Shown here: positions 6,652-14,142 of the stretch, piece by piece
How the letters are laid out: each line of letters opens with the position of its first letter
Numbering within the stretch: position 1 is the stretch's first letter
From: Gallionellaceae bacterium UBA5126
GTDB taxonomy: Bacteria; Pseudomonadota; Gammaproteobacteria; Burkholderiales; Gallionellaceae
Length of the DNA stretch: 15,335 bases
Direction: 5' to 3'
Assembly (NCBI GenBank): GCA_002414205.1
Contig: DHYQ01000084.1
Span: 4,207 to 19,541 of the forward strand
The notes under the pieces: model-generated
The model's input: the letters and a program-made list of their open reading frames with translations, nothing else
Told to the model about the DNA's origin: nothing
The model's database searches: none
Translations under genes and position numbers: made by a program

Positions 6652-7749
6652 ATGTCCAACATCGAAACCACTAAGCAACTGACGGATACGCCGTCCGCGC
6701 CACCGATGAGCTGGTATTTTGACCCTCACGTATTGGCTGTCGAAGAAAAAACCTTGTTTGCCACCGGCCCCAGTTATGTTGGCCATGAACTGATGGTGCC
6801 CAATCTGGGGGATTACCAAGTGGTGGGGAGTGGGGCGCAGATGCTGGTGCGCAATGCGAATGGCGTTGAGTTGCTCTCCAATATTTGTCGTCACCGTCAA
6901 GCCATGATGCTGGAAGGGCGTGGTAATGCGCAGCACATCGTCTGCCCATTGCATCGCTGGACGTATGAAACCACCGGCGAATTGCTGGGGGCGCCGCATT
7001 TTCCGCAGAATCCATGTTTGCATCTGAACAAGTCACCGCTGCAAAACTGGCATGGCTTGTTGTTCAATGGCAAGCGTGATGTGGCCAAGGATTTGGCCAG
7101 CATCACGGCCATGGAAGAGATGGACTTTTCCGGCTACATGCTCGATCGCGTGCAGGTTGACGAATATGCCTTCAACTGGAAGACCTTTATCGAGGTGTAT
7201 CTGGAAGATTATCACGTGGTACCCTTCCATCCAGGTTTGGGTAACTTTGTCGATTGTGATGATTTGCAGTGGCAGTTTGGTGAGCAATTCAGCGTGCAAA
7301 CGGTCGGTATCAGTCATGCCTTGAAGAAAGTGGGTAGCGATGTTTATGGCCAGTGGCAAGCGCAAGTGCGTCGCTACTATGGCGATAAGCTGCCGCGTTA
7401 TGGTGCCGTGTGGCTGACGTACTACCCCAACATCATGGTAGAGTGGTATCCCAATACCTTGGTGATTAGCACTATCGTGCCGCGCGGGCCGGAAGCTTGT
7501 GCCAACATCGTGGAGTTTTATTACCCCGAAGATATTGTGTTGTTTGAGCGCGATTACGTTGAAGCAGAGCAGAAGGCCTACCAAGAAACTGCGATCGAAG
7601 ATGATGTGATCTGCTTGAAGATGCACCAAGGTCGGCGTGAGTTGTATCGTCGTGGCATTGAGCAGCACGGGCCATATCAATCCCCGACGGAGGACGGCAT
7701 GTTGCATTTTCATGAGTACCTGCGGAAAAATATGGCGCCACACCTTTAA
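6652..7749 (+). CDS. Rieske [2Fe-2S] non-heme iron oxygenase, alpha-subunit type
   Basis: A 365-residue protein with the two-domain plan of ring-hydroxylating oxygenase large subunits (HcaE-like). The N-terminal Rieske cluster ligands are Cys79/His81 (ICRHRQ) and Cys98/His101 (VCPLHRW). The C-terminal catalytic domain has NWKTFIEVYLEDYHVVPFHP, giving iron ligands His188 and His193 with the bridging acid Asp186; an acidic EDDV near 316-319 probably supplies the third ligand. Such enzymes use O2 and two electrons to hydroxylate or demethylate an organic substrate. Neither a beta subunit nor a ferredoxin or reductase gene is adjacent, so the electron donor must be encoded elsewhere. At 365 aa it is shorter than classical dioxygenase alpha subunits (~450) and nearer to monooxygenase/demethylase types. 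It is divergent from rpsU and ends at a strong terminator. Substrate unknown; cytoplasmic. Confidence 0.88.
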   Translation: MSNIETTKQLTDTPSAPPMSWYFDPHVLAVEEKTLFATGPSYVGHELMVPNLGDYQVVGSGAQMLVRNANGVELLSNICRHRQAMMLEGRGNAQHIVCPLHRWTYETTGELLGAPHFPQNPCLHLNKSPLQNWHGLLFNGKRDVAKDLASITAMEEMDFSGYMLDRVQVDEYAFNWKTFIEVYLEDYHVVPFHPGLGNFVDCDDLQWQFGEQFSVQTVGISHALKKVGSDVYGQWQAQVRRYYGDKLPRYGAVWLTYYPNIMVEWYPNTLVISTIVPRGPEACANIVEFYYPEDIVLFERDYVEAEQKAYQETAIEDDVICLKMHQGRRELYRRGIEQHGPYQSPTEDGMLHFHEYLRKNMAPHL

Positions 7750-7780
7750 TTGTCAGGCCAGCTTGCTGGCATTCTGTTTG

Positions 7781-7820
7781 CAACTGGATTTTTGTTGACG
7801 CAAAAATCCAGTTGTTTTGT
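7781..7820 (+). terminator. Intrinsic terminator after the Rieske gene
   Basis: A perfect 14-bp stem: CAACTGGATTTTTG (7781-7794) with CAAAAATCCAGTTG (7801-7814), 6-base loop TTGACG, then TTTTGT. A smaller hairpin, GCCAG/CTGGC (7757-7770), precedes it. It separates the Rieske gene from the terC-like gene. Confidence 0.88.
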
Positions 7821-7839
7821 TTAAGTTCGGGAATTATTT

Positions 7840-8574
7840 ATGCTGTCATTGGAAATGTTAGCCTCATCCGATTTTTGGATCGGCGTGCTGAAAATCATCA
7901 TGATCGACTTGTTGCTGAGTGGCGACAATGCGGTCGTTATCGCGCTGGCGTGTCGTAATTTGCCGGAGTCCCAGCGCAAGAAGGGTATTTTGTTTGGCGT
8001 CGGGGGGGCCATCGGGTTGCGCGTCGTGTTGACCTTCTTTGCGGTAGGTCTGCTGTCGTTGCCGTACTTAAAGCTGCTGGGTGCTGTATTGCTGGTGTGG
8101 ATTGGTATCAAGCTGATTCTGCCGGAAGAAGATCACGATGAAAGCAATATCAAGGCCGATACCCGGTTGTTGGGGGCTGTTAAGACCATCATCATCGCGG
8201 ACTTTGTGATGAGTCTCGACAATGTGCTGGGTGTCGCTGGTGCGGCAAATGGCAATATGTTTTTGCTGATTTTTGGTTTGCTAATCAGTATTCCGCTGAT
8301 TGCCTGGAGCAGCCAGTTGGTGCTCAAGCTGATCGACCGCTTCCCTTGGATTATTTACGGCGGCGGTGCGTTGTTGGGCTATGTGGCCGGTGAAATGCTG
8401 GTGGGCGAGGCCGCCTTGGCAGCCTGGGTGGTGGAACATCCGCTGCTGCATCACGTGATTCCAGCGGTCGGGGCGGCGCTGGTGCTGGCAACGGGGTGGT
8501 GGCTTAGTCTGCGTCAGCGTGCGCATGCGCCGCTGGAAGATGTGCTGGATGAAGTCGTAAAACGTCCCGAATAA
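7840..8574 (+). CDS. TerC-family integral membrane protein (YjbE type)
   Basis: A 244-residue polytopic inner-membrane protein of the TerC/Alx/YjbE/MntY group, associated with metal (notably manganese) export or loading of exported proteins and, in plasmid loci, tellurite resistance. Its hallmark acidic membrane motifs are present: IDLLLSGDNAVVIALACRN (20-39) and the repeated DFVMSLDNVLGVAGAANGN (near 121-139). About seven hydrophobic segments are visible (for example VVLTFFAVGLLSL, LLGAVLLVWIGIKLIL, FLLIFGLLISIPLIAW). A charged loop EEDHDES lies mid-protein and the C-terminal tail is hydrophilic. The ATG at 7840 follows CGGGA. It lies just after the Rieske terminator and 18 bases before the UspA-like gene, so these two are likely co-transcribed. 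No other ter genes are nearby, making tellurite resistance unlikely. The substrate cannot be read from sequence. Confidence 0.88.
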   Translation: MLSLEMLASSDFWIGVLKIIMIDLLLSGDNAVVIALACRNLPESQRKKGILFGVGGAIGLRVVLTFFAVGLLSLPYLKLLGAVLLVWIGIKLILPEEDHDESNIKADTRLLGAVKTIIIADFVMSLDNVLGVAGAANGNMFLLIFGLLISIPLIAWSSQLVLKLIDRFPWIIYGGGALLGYVAGEMLVGEAALAAWVVEHPLLHHVIPAVGAALVLATGWWLSLRQRAHAPLEDVLDEVVKRPE

Positions 8575-8592
8575 CGGGTAATAGGAGTGAGC

Positions 8593-9018
8593 ATGAAGAT
8601 TTTAGTGCCGATTGATGGTTCTGCGCGTGCAGATTTGGCGGTGCAGTATGTGCTGTCGCAGATGTCGAATTGGGTGAGCAAGCCCGAAATTTTCCTGTTG
8701 AATGTGCAGTGGAAAGTCGTCAATAGTAATGTGAAGTTTTTTATTGATCCTCAAACGGTTCAGGATTATTACCGCGAGGCGGGCTTGCAAGCCTTGGCAG
8801 CGGCACGTTTGTTGCTAGATCAGGCGGGGCTGTCCTATCAATATCACATCGGTGTGGGGACGCCTGCGGAAGGCATTGCACAATATGCGCTGGAGCAAGG
8901 GGTGTCGCAGATCGTCATGACGCAAGGTGGTGAAAGTAATTTGCAGTCGCTGTTGCTGGGCTCTGTCACCAGTCGAGTGCTCAGTTTGGCTCCCTGTCCG
9001 GTATTGATTGTGAAGTAA
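8593..9018 (+). CDS. Universal stress protein (UspA family)
   Basis: A 141-residue single-domain Usp protein beginning MKILVPIDGSARADLAVQY, typical of the alpha/beta Rossmann-like fold. The C-terminal nucleotide-binding segment TQGGESNLQSLLLGSVTSRV resembles the G-x2-G-x9-G-S/T motif of ATP-binding Usp proteins, but the first Gly is Thr, so ATP binding is uncertain. It ends CPVLIVK, as usual. I chose ATG at 8593 over GTG at 8587 because AGGAG (8583-8587) is an ideal Shine-Dalgarno sequence five bases upstream and overlaps the GTG. It lies 18 bases after the TerC-family gene, probably in the same transcript. Usp proteins help in stress survival; the particular trigger here is unknown. Confidence 0.9.
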   Translation: MKILVPIDGSARADLAVQYVLSQMSNWVSKPEIFLLNVQWKVVNSNVKFFIDPQTVQDYYREAGLQALAAARLLLDQAGLSYQYHIGVGTPAEGIAQYALEQGVSQIVMTQGGESNLQSLLLGSVTSRVLSLAPCPVLIVK

Positions 9019-9030
9019 GGCTATCGACCG

Positions 9031-9052
9031 TTTGGCATATGCCGGCGCCAAA
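9031..9052 (+). repeat. Palindrome-rich block upstream of the kinase operon
   Basis: The outer arms TTTGGC (9031-9036) and GCCAAA (9047-9052) enclose two overlapping self-complementary stretches, GGCATATGCC (9034-9043) and GGCGCC (9044-9049). It ends 14 bases before the TATAAAAT -10 and spans the expected -35 region, so it could be an operator. No matching regulator is recognised. Confidence 0.4.
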
Positions 9053-9066
9053 TAGTCGGATATTCG

Positions 9067-9074
9067 TATAAAAT
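9067..9074 (+). promoter_or_regulatory. -10 box of the kinase-phosphatase operon promoter
   Basis: TATAAAAT followed by CGCCCC. The -35 is not clear. Transcription would begin near 9081, giving a leader of about 50 bases containing the hairpin at 9091-9108. Confidence 0.55.
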
Positions 9075-9090
9075 CGCCCCCCAAAAACCT

Positions 9091-9108
9091 GCCGGGCTGT
9101 TGCCCGGC
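9091..9108 (+). other. 5' leader hairpin of the kinase gene
   Basis: A perfect 7-bp GC stem, GCCGGGC with GCCCGGC, and TGTT loop, 21 bases before the chosen GTG start. No U tract follows on the plus strand. On the minus strand AGGTTTTT follows, so it could terminate antisense transcription. It might also stabilise the 5' end or modulate translation. Confidence 0.5.
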
Positions 9109-9129
9109 TGCATATTTCAGGGAAACGTT

Positions 9130-11706
9130 GTGGAGAAATGGACAATCAGCTTGTTGTTGGATCGCGCATTCTGGAAGCAGGATGGCGTGGTTGGCCTGCT
9201 CGTGGCTTTCTTGTTTTTGCTGTTGACCGCAGTCGGTGTTGCCAAAGGCTTGGAAGACCGGCTGTTTGATGTCGTCAGCAGGCTGTCCCCGGCAGTGCCC
9301 AGCGACAAGGTGGCGGTCATCAATATTGATGACAATAGTGTCGCCAATCTGGGGCATTGGCCTTGGTCGCGCACGGTGCATGCGCGTATGTTGGACATTC
9401 TCAATAGCGCCCATCCCAAAGCGATTGCCTATACTCCGTTGTTCCCGGAACCGCAGTCGGATGACGGTCTGAGCTACATCTATCGTATCGCCGAATATAT
9501 TGGCTCTCCAGCGTTTCATAATGCGATTCAGGCGGATCGCCAGGGGGAATTAACGCAGTTGAACACCCTGCTGCGCGATGCCACGCAAAATCTGGATCAC
9601 GATCAGCGCCTGAGCGACAGTATGGTGCAATCCAGCGACGTGGTGTTAGGGATGGCCTTTGACTGGGGCGAGGCGCAAGGCAAGTTGTCACAACCTTTGG
9701 CGGATTACATTAGTCGTAATGGCTTGAGTAATGTGCAAAATCAGGAAGCCGGGGTCAAACAGCCCTTCTCAGCCAAGGGAGTGGCGCCGCCCATTCCGGC
9801 ACTGGGGGGCGCCGCGTTGGCCATTGGACATGTCAATGTTTTGCCGGATCGCGATGGTGTGGTGCGTAGCGATCCATTGGTAGTGCGCTATTACGACCAA
9901 TATTATCCCTCACTGTCTTTGATCCTGGCGGCCAAAAGCCTGAATCTGGAAAGCAAGGACATTCAGGTGCGCTTGGGTGAAGGGGTGCGCTTGGGGAATC
10001 AGTTTTTGTCCACGGATGGCAACCTGCGACTGCGTACCCACTATTACAAAACCTTGGAAGGGGGCCCGGCTTTCATGGGCGACTCCTTTTATGATGTGTA
10101 TAGCGGCAAAATTTTGCCGGAGCGCTATCGTGACAAAATCGTGCTGATTGGCGTTTCGGCCAGCGGTACCGGCGCCAGCTACAACACCACATTGTCGCGC
10201 AATATGCCGACCGCAACGGTGTTAGCCAACAACCTGTCGAGCATTCTTAAAAACGATTGCTATGTCACCCCGGCATGGGGCAAATGGCTGGAACAGGCTT
10301 TGTTTATCGCCTTGTTGGGCTATCTGGTCTTTATTCTGCCGCGCTTGTCTACCCCGGTGGACTGGAGCGTCACGGCTGTCTTGTTGGTGACATTATTGGT
10401 GTTCTATGTGGTATTGCTGTTGACGCAGAATATTTGGCTGCAATTGGCGATGCCAGCGCTGCTGTTGTTGAGTGGGCATGTCATGCTCTACGCCAAGCGT
10501 CGTTTTGTTTCGGTCGGTCAAGCCCAGCATCCCGGTCGGGATGAATCTGGCAACAATCGTGTATTGGGGTTGGCGTTGCAAGGTCAGGGGCAATTGGATT
10601 TGGCCTTTGACAAGTTGCGTAAAGTAACGCCGGTGGATGATGCCTTGAAAGAGGTTTTGTATAACCTGGCGCTGGATTTTGAGCGCAAGCGGCAATATGC
10701 CAAAGCCGAATCGGTGTTCAAATACATTGCCAAGCACGATGTGCATTTCCGCGACTTGAGTCAGCGCATCAGTCAATCACATACCCTGTGGGATACCTTG
10801 ATTCTTGGTGCTGGTGCTCGCCACCGCCGTGCGCCCAGTAGTTTGTTGGTGGAAGGTGCCAAAAAGCCCATGCTGGGGCGTTATGAAATCGACAAGGAGC
10901 TAGGCAAGGGCACGATGGGCGTGGTGTATCGTGGTCGTGATACCAAGATTGGTCGCGTTGTGGCAATCAAGACGGTCAGTTTTTCCCAGGATTTTGAAGA
11001 GGATGAACTGCAAGAAATGACCATGCGTTTCCTGCGCGAAATTGAAACCGTTGGGCGTTTGAATCATCCCAACATCGTGTCGATTTATGATGTCGGTGAA
11101 GAATTGGACTTGTCTTATATCGCCATGGAGTTTTTGAACGGTCACAATCTGGAGCAATACACAAGCCCGGAAAAATTACTGCCGTTGCCCTTGGTCGTCA
11201 GCATCATTGCCCAAGTGGCAGATGCGCTGGATTACGCGCATAAGCATGATGTTGTACATCGTGACATCAAGCCGGCCAATATCATGTTTGATCCCGGTGC
11301 TGGGGTGCCCAAGGTGACGGACTTCGGAATCGCCCGCATCACCAATTCTAGCCAGACCAAAACCGGGATGGTCTTCGGTACGCCGTCCTACATGTCGCCG
11401 GAACAACTGGCGGGGCGAAAAATTCAGGGGGCTTCCGACTTGTTCTCGCTGGGAACGACTTTATATCAACTGGCCTGCGGTAAATTGCCTTTTGAAGGGG
11501 AGTCCATGGCGCAGTTGATGTATGCCATTGCCAATCAGCCGCATGCGGATATTTTGACGGTGCGCACCGATGTGCCGCCTTGTTTGTCCAGTATTATCAA
11601 CAAGGCGCTGGCCAAGAAAGTTGAAGATCGTTTTGCCACCTGTGCGCAATTGGCTGCCGCCTTGCGTGCCTGTGCTGCCGCCACTTGGCCGGATGGTGGC
11701 GTATGA
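9130..11706 (+). CDS. CHASE2-domain membrane Ser/Thr protein kinase
   Basis: An 858-residue Hanks-type kinase with an extracytoplasmic sensor. Order: TM1 (19-38); CHASE2 sensor domain (about 40-370, with VAVINIDDNSVANLGHWPWS); three TM helices (about 389-452); a TPR-like linker (about 475-550); and the kinase domain from 585. Its motifs are complete: glycine loop GKGTMGV (592-598), Lys614 in VAIKTV, HRDIKPAN with Asp712 and Asn717, DFG Asp731, and GTPSYMSPEQ in the P+1 region. The activation segment is Ser/Thr-rich (TNSSQTKTG), so autophosphorylation is plausible. I chose GTG at 9130 because AGGGA precedes it by six bases; an upstream TTG at 9100 lies in the leader hairpin. The stop overlaps the phosphatase start (ATGA). 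The kinase domain faces the cytoplasm. The CHASE2 ligand is unknown. Confidence 0.93.
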   Translation: MEKWTISLLLDRAFWKQDGVVGLLVAFLFLLLTAVGVAKGLEDRLFDVVSRLSPAVPSDKVAVINIDDNSVANLGHWPWSRTVHARMLDILNSAHPKAIAYTPLFPEPQSDDGLSYIYRIAEYIGSPAFHNAIQADRQGELTQLNTLLRDATQNLDHDQRLSDSMVQSSDVVLGMAFDWGEAQGKLSQPLADYISRNGLSNVQNQEAGVKQPFSAKGVAPPIPALGGAALAIGHVNVLPDRDGVVRSDPLVVRYYDQYYPSLSLILAAKSLNLESKDIQVRLGEGVRLGNQFLSTDGNLRLRTHYYKTLEGGPAFMGDSFYDVYSGKILPERYRDKIVLIGVSASGTGASYNTTLSRNMPTATVLANNLSSILKNDCYVTPAWGKWLEQALFIALLGYLVFILPRLSTPVDWSVTAVLLVTLLVFYVVLLLTQNIWLQLAMPALLLLSGHVMLYAKRRFVSVGQAQHPGRDESGNNRVLGLALQGQGQLDLAFDKLRKVTPVDDALKEVLYNLALDFERKRQYAKAESVFKYIAKHDVHFRDLSQRISQSHTLWDTLILGAGARHRRAPSSLLVEGAKKPMLGRYEIDKELGKGTMGVVYRGRDTKIGRVVAIKTVSFSQDFEEDELQEMTMRFLREIETVGRLNHPNIVSIYDVGEELDLSYIAMEFLNGHNLEQYTSPEKLLPLPLVVSIIAQVADALDYAHKHDVVHRDIKPANIMFDPGAGVPKVTDFGIARITNSSQTKTGMVFGTPSYMSPEQLAGRKIQGASDLFSLGTTLYQLACGKLPFEGESMAQLMYAIANQPHADILTVRTDVPPCLSSIINKALAKKVEDRFATCAQLAAALRACAAATWPDGGV

Positions 11707-12539
11707 ATATGACGCAAGCGTTGCAAGTTGTGGCGCAGACCGATCCTGGGATGGTGCGCTCCCATAATGAGGATAGCGTGGCCTTTGATGCCGAATTGGG
11801 CTTGGTGGTGCTGGCGGACGGGATGGGCGGTTACAATGCCGGAGAGGTCGCCAGCGGCATCGCTGTCTCCGTCACCATGACGGAAATTACGCAGTTTTTG
11901 CAGGCGGGTGGCAGTTTCTCGGCACACGATGAAGCGCATGGTGCCGAATATGGCGTGGCGCTGATTGGCGACAACATTTGCCGGGCCAATGCGTCGATTT
12001 ATCATGCAGCCAATAGTCAGCCGCAGTATGCAGGCATGGGAACCACCATCGTGGCGGCGCTGTTTTATGACAATCGTGTGGTCGTGGGGCATGTTGGGGA
12101 TTCCCGTATGTACCGGCTACGTGACGACAAGTTGTCCTTGTTGACGCGCGATCATTCCTTTTTGCAAGAGCAAATTGATAGCGGGGTGATTACCCAAGCG
12201 GAAGCGCGTTTTTCACGGAATAAAAACTTGGTGACCCGCGCCGTCGGGATTGATGAAGAAGTCGAGCCGGAAGTACACGTGCATGACGTGCGGGTGGGCG
12301 ATATTTATCTGCTCTGTTCCGATGGCTTGAATGACATGGTCGATGACGAAGAGATTGAAAACACACTGTATGCCATGCAGAGCAATTTGCCGATGGCAGT
12401 AGAACAATTAATACAAATGGCCAATGATATGGGTGGAAGGGACAATGTTTCAGCCATTTTAATCAAGGTGTTAGCCGATTTTTCGGAACCCAGGGGATGG
12501 ATGGCCAGTTTGTTGACCCGGTTTAAGAAACAGGCATAA
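11703..12539 (+). CDS. PP2C-family Ser/Thr protein phosphatase
   Basis: A 278-residue soluble Stp1/PrpC-type phosphatase that removes phosphate from Ser/Thr and most likely reverses the adjacent kinase. Metal-site motifs are intact: RSHNEDS (Glu23, Asp24), VLADGMGGYNAGEVAS (Asp39, Gly40), SDGLNDMV (Asp207) and GGRDN (Asp247). GTTIV, VGHVGDSRMY and LLTRDHS are also family blocks. The ATG at 11703 overlaps the kinase stop by four bases (ATGA), giving translational coupling and near-equal synthesis; a second ATG at 11709 is also possible. The usual His of GMGGH is Tyr43 here, which is not a metal ligand. No membrane segment is seen. The FHA gene follows after 14 bases. Confidence 0.95.
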   Translation: MNMTQALQVVAQTDPGMVRSHNEDSVAFDAELGLVVLADGMGGYNAGEVASGIAVSVTMTEITQFLQAGGSFSAHDEAHGAEYGVALIGDNICRANASIYHAANSQPQYAGMGTTIVAALFYDNRVVVGHVGDSRMYRLRDDKLSLLTRDHSFLQEQIDSGVITQAEARFSRNKNLVTRAVGIDEEVEPEVHVHDVRVGDIYLLCSDGLNDMVDDEEIENTLYAMQSNLPMAVEQLIQMANDMGGRDNVSAILIKVLADFSEPRGWMASLLTRFKKQA

Positions 12540-12553
12540 ATGAAGGAAAGAAG

Positions 12554-13294
12554 ATGACGGCAAAATTGATCCTCAGTTTGAACGGGACGGTGTTGAAAGA
12601 GTATCCGCTGAACAAGGAACGCATCAGCATCGGACGTAAGCCCACCAATGATATTGCCATTGATAATCTGGCAGTCAGCGGCGAGCATGCCTTGGTCGAA
12701 ACTTTTCAAAGCGATTCTTTTCTGGAAGATTTGAATAGTACCAACGGGGTGATCGTCAATGGTGTGGAAATCAAGCGCCATTTTTTGCAACACAATGATG
12801 TGATCGAAATTGGTCGCCATACGCTGGTGTATATCAACGAGCAGCAAGTGCCATCGAACAATATGGAGAAAACGGTATTGGTGCGCTCGTCGCCGCGCAT
12901 GGCCAAAGCCATGGCAGAAGAAAGCGCGGATGTGGCATCACCAAGGACAATGCGCGGCGACGAAGGGAGTGCCAGTGCGCCACAGTTCCAGCACAATGAG
13001 ACACAACTGGTCTCGGTGCAGCAATCCGCCGTGGTGCAGGTGTTGAATGGGCCACGCTTTGGCAAAAAGCTGCCGCTGACCAAGACCCTGACAACCTTGG
13101 GAAAACCGGGCGTACAAGTGGCGGTGATCGCACGTCGCCCGCACGGTTTTTTCATCACGCATGTGGAAGGCGAAAAATTTCCATTGCTGAACGGACAGTC
13201 GTTAAATGACCAACCTCATTTACTGCACGACCACGACGTGATAGAACTGGCCGGGGTCAAAATGGAGTTTTACTTCGAGGATGGTGAAGCGTAA
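12554..13294 (+). CDS. FHA-domain phosphopeptide-binding protein (one intact and one degenerate FHA)
   Basis: A 246-residue cytoplasmic adaptor. The N-terminal FHA (about 5-95) keeps the phosphothreonine-binding set: Gly27-Arg28 (ISIGRKP), Ser42...His45 (VSGEHA) and Asn61-Asn64 (NSTNG), then VNG and NDVIEIG. A polar linker (about 98-150, Ser/Thr/Gln-rich) leads to a second FHA-like region (about 155-242) that keeps the frame (LTTLGKPG, LLNGQSL, HDHDVIELAG) but lacks the SxxH pocket, so it may serve protein contact only. In the operon with the kinase and phosphatase it is the likely reader of the kinase's phosphothreonines, perhaps on the kinase itself or on the downstream ATPase. The start ATG follows AAGGA. 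The linker contains threonines and could itself be a kinase substrate. The second-domain call is weaker than the first. Confidence 0.9.
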   Translation: MTAKLILSLNGTVLKEYPLNKERISIGRKPTNDIAIDNLAVSGEHALVETFQSDSFLEDLNSTNGVIVNGVEIKRHFLQHNDVIEIGRHTLVYINEQQVPSNNMEKTVLVRSSPRMAKAMAEESADVASPRTMRGDEGSASAPQFQHNETQLVSVQQSAVVQVLNGPRFGKKLPLTKTLTTLGKPGVQVAVIARRPHGFFITHVEGEKFPLLNGQSLNDQPHLLHDHDVIELAGVKMEFYFEDGEA

Positions 13295-13333
13295 GTGCGC
13301 TTGCCAGAATCATATGTTCAGGGCGGCTGAATC

Positions 13334-14098
13334 ATGAAGCTGAAAGTGCTGGGATGCAGTGGTGGGATTGGTGGCAACCTCCATACGACATCTTTCTTGC
13401 TGGATGAGGATGTGTTGATTGATGCCGGTACCGGGGTCAATGAGCTGAGTCTGAGTGAAATGTGCAAAATTGATCACGTGTTCATCACGCATTCGCATCT
13501 GGATCATATCGCGTGCATTCCTTTGCTGATTGATAGTGTCGGTTCGATGCGTGATCGGCCTGTAACGCTGTATGCTCGCGCCGAAACGCTGGATATTTTG
13601 CGTACCCATATTTTTAATTGGAAAATCTGGCCAGATTTCAGCGAAATACCCAATGCGCAGGAGCCTTTCATGCGCTATCGAGAAATTGGCCTGGGTGAAG
13701 TCGTGAATTTGGCCGGGCGGCGTATTATGTCGGTGCCGGCGAATCATGTGGTGCCTTCGGTGGGGTATTGTCTGGATAGTGGGCAAGCCAGCTTGGTTTT
13801 TACCGGCGATACCACCACCAATGACGCTCTGTGGCGCGTGCTGAACAAAATCGAAAATTTGAAATACATCATCATCGAAACGGCATTTTCCAATAGTGAG
13901 AAGGAATTAGCCGTGTTGTCGAAACACTTGTGCCCCAGTTTATTGGCAGAGGAGTTGGACAAGTTCAGCGGGAATGCGGAGATTTTCATCACGCATTTGA
14001 AGCCCGGAGAAATGGAGTTGATTATGGACGAGGTCAATCACAGTGAGCATGGTGTTGAAGCCAGAATGTTGCTGAACAATCAAATTTTTGAGTTTTAG
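13334..14098 (+). CDS. Metallo-beta-lactamase-fold hydrolase, class-II cyclic-nucleotide phosphodiesterase-like
   Basis: A 254-residue MBL-fold enzyme. Metal-binding motifs: THSHLDH (His53, His55, Asp57, His58), His138 in PANHVVPSVGY, Asp159 in FTGDTTTN, and a C-terminal ITHLKPGE (His221). The HSHLDH signature (rather than HxHxDH with Ala/Gly), LIDAGTG ahead of it, and the C-terminal THLKPG resemble class-II 3',5'-cyclic-nucleotide phosphodiesterases such as yeast PDE1 and Vibrio CpdP. A role in hydrolysing a cyclic nucleotide or other phosphodiester is therefore likely, but the substrate is inferred. No signal peptide is seen, so it is cytoplasmic. It lies 39 bases after the FHA gene and 44 before the GAF-ATPase, in the same direction. 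The alternative is another MBL hydrolase such as an RNase Z-like enzyme, which the short length and motif set make less likely. Confidence 0.82.
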   Translation: MKLKVLGCSGGIGGNLHTTSFLLDEDVLIDAGTGVNELSLSEMCKIDHVFITHSHLDHIACIPLLIDSVGSMRDRPVTLYARAETLDILRTHIFNWKIWPDFSEIPNAQEPFMRYREIGLGEVVNLAGRRIMSVPANHVVPSVGYCLDSGQASLVFTGDTTTNDALWRVLNKIENLKYIIIETAFSNSEKELAVLSKHLCPSLLAEELDKFSGNAEIFITHLKPGEMELIMDEVNHSEHGVEARMLLNNQIFEF

Positions 14099-14142
14099 GT
14101 GCGTGCCGTCAGGCCATCGGTTTCACTTTCGGATTTGGGGAC

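Noticed and set aside
7795..7823. Promoter for the terC-like gene using TTGACG in the terminator loop as -35
   Set aside because: No acceptable -10 lies at 16-18 bases; the best hexamer, TGTTTA, is poor. The real promoter was not identified.
7840..8574. Tellurite-resistance island
   Set aside because: Only a chromosomal-type TerC-family gene is present, with no terZABD partners or mobile-element signs.
9091..9108. Terminator of the uspA-like gene
   Set aside because: The hairpin has no U tract on the plus strand and lies downstream of the kinase -10 box, so it is better read as a leader structure.
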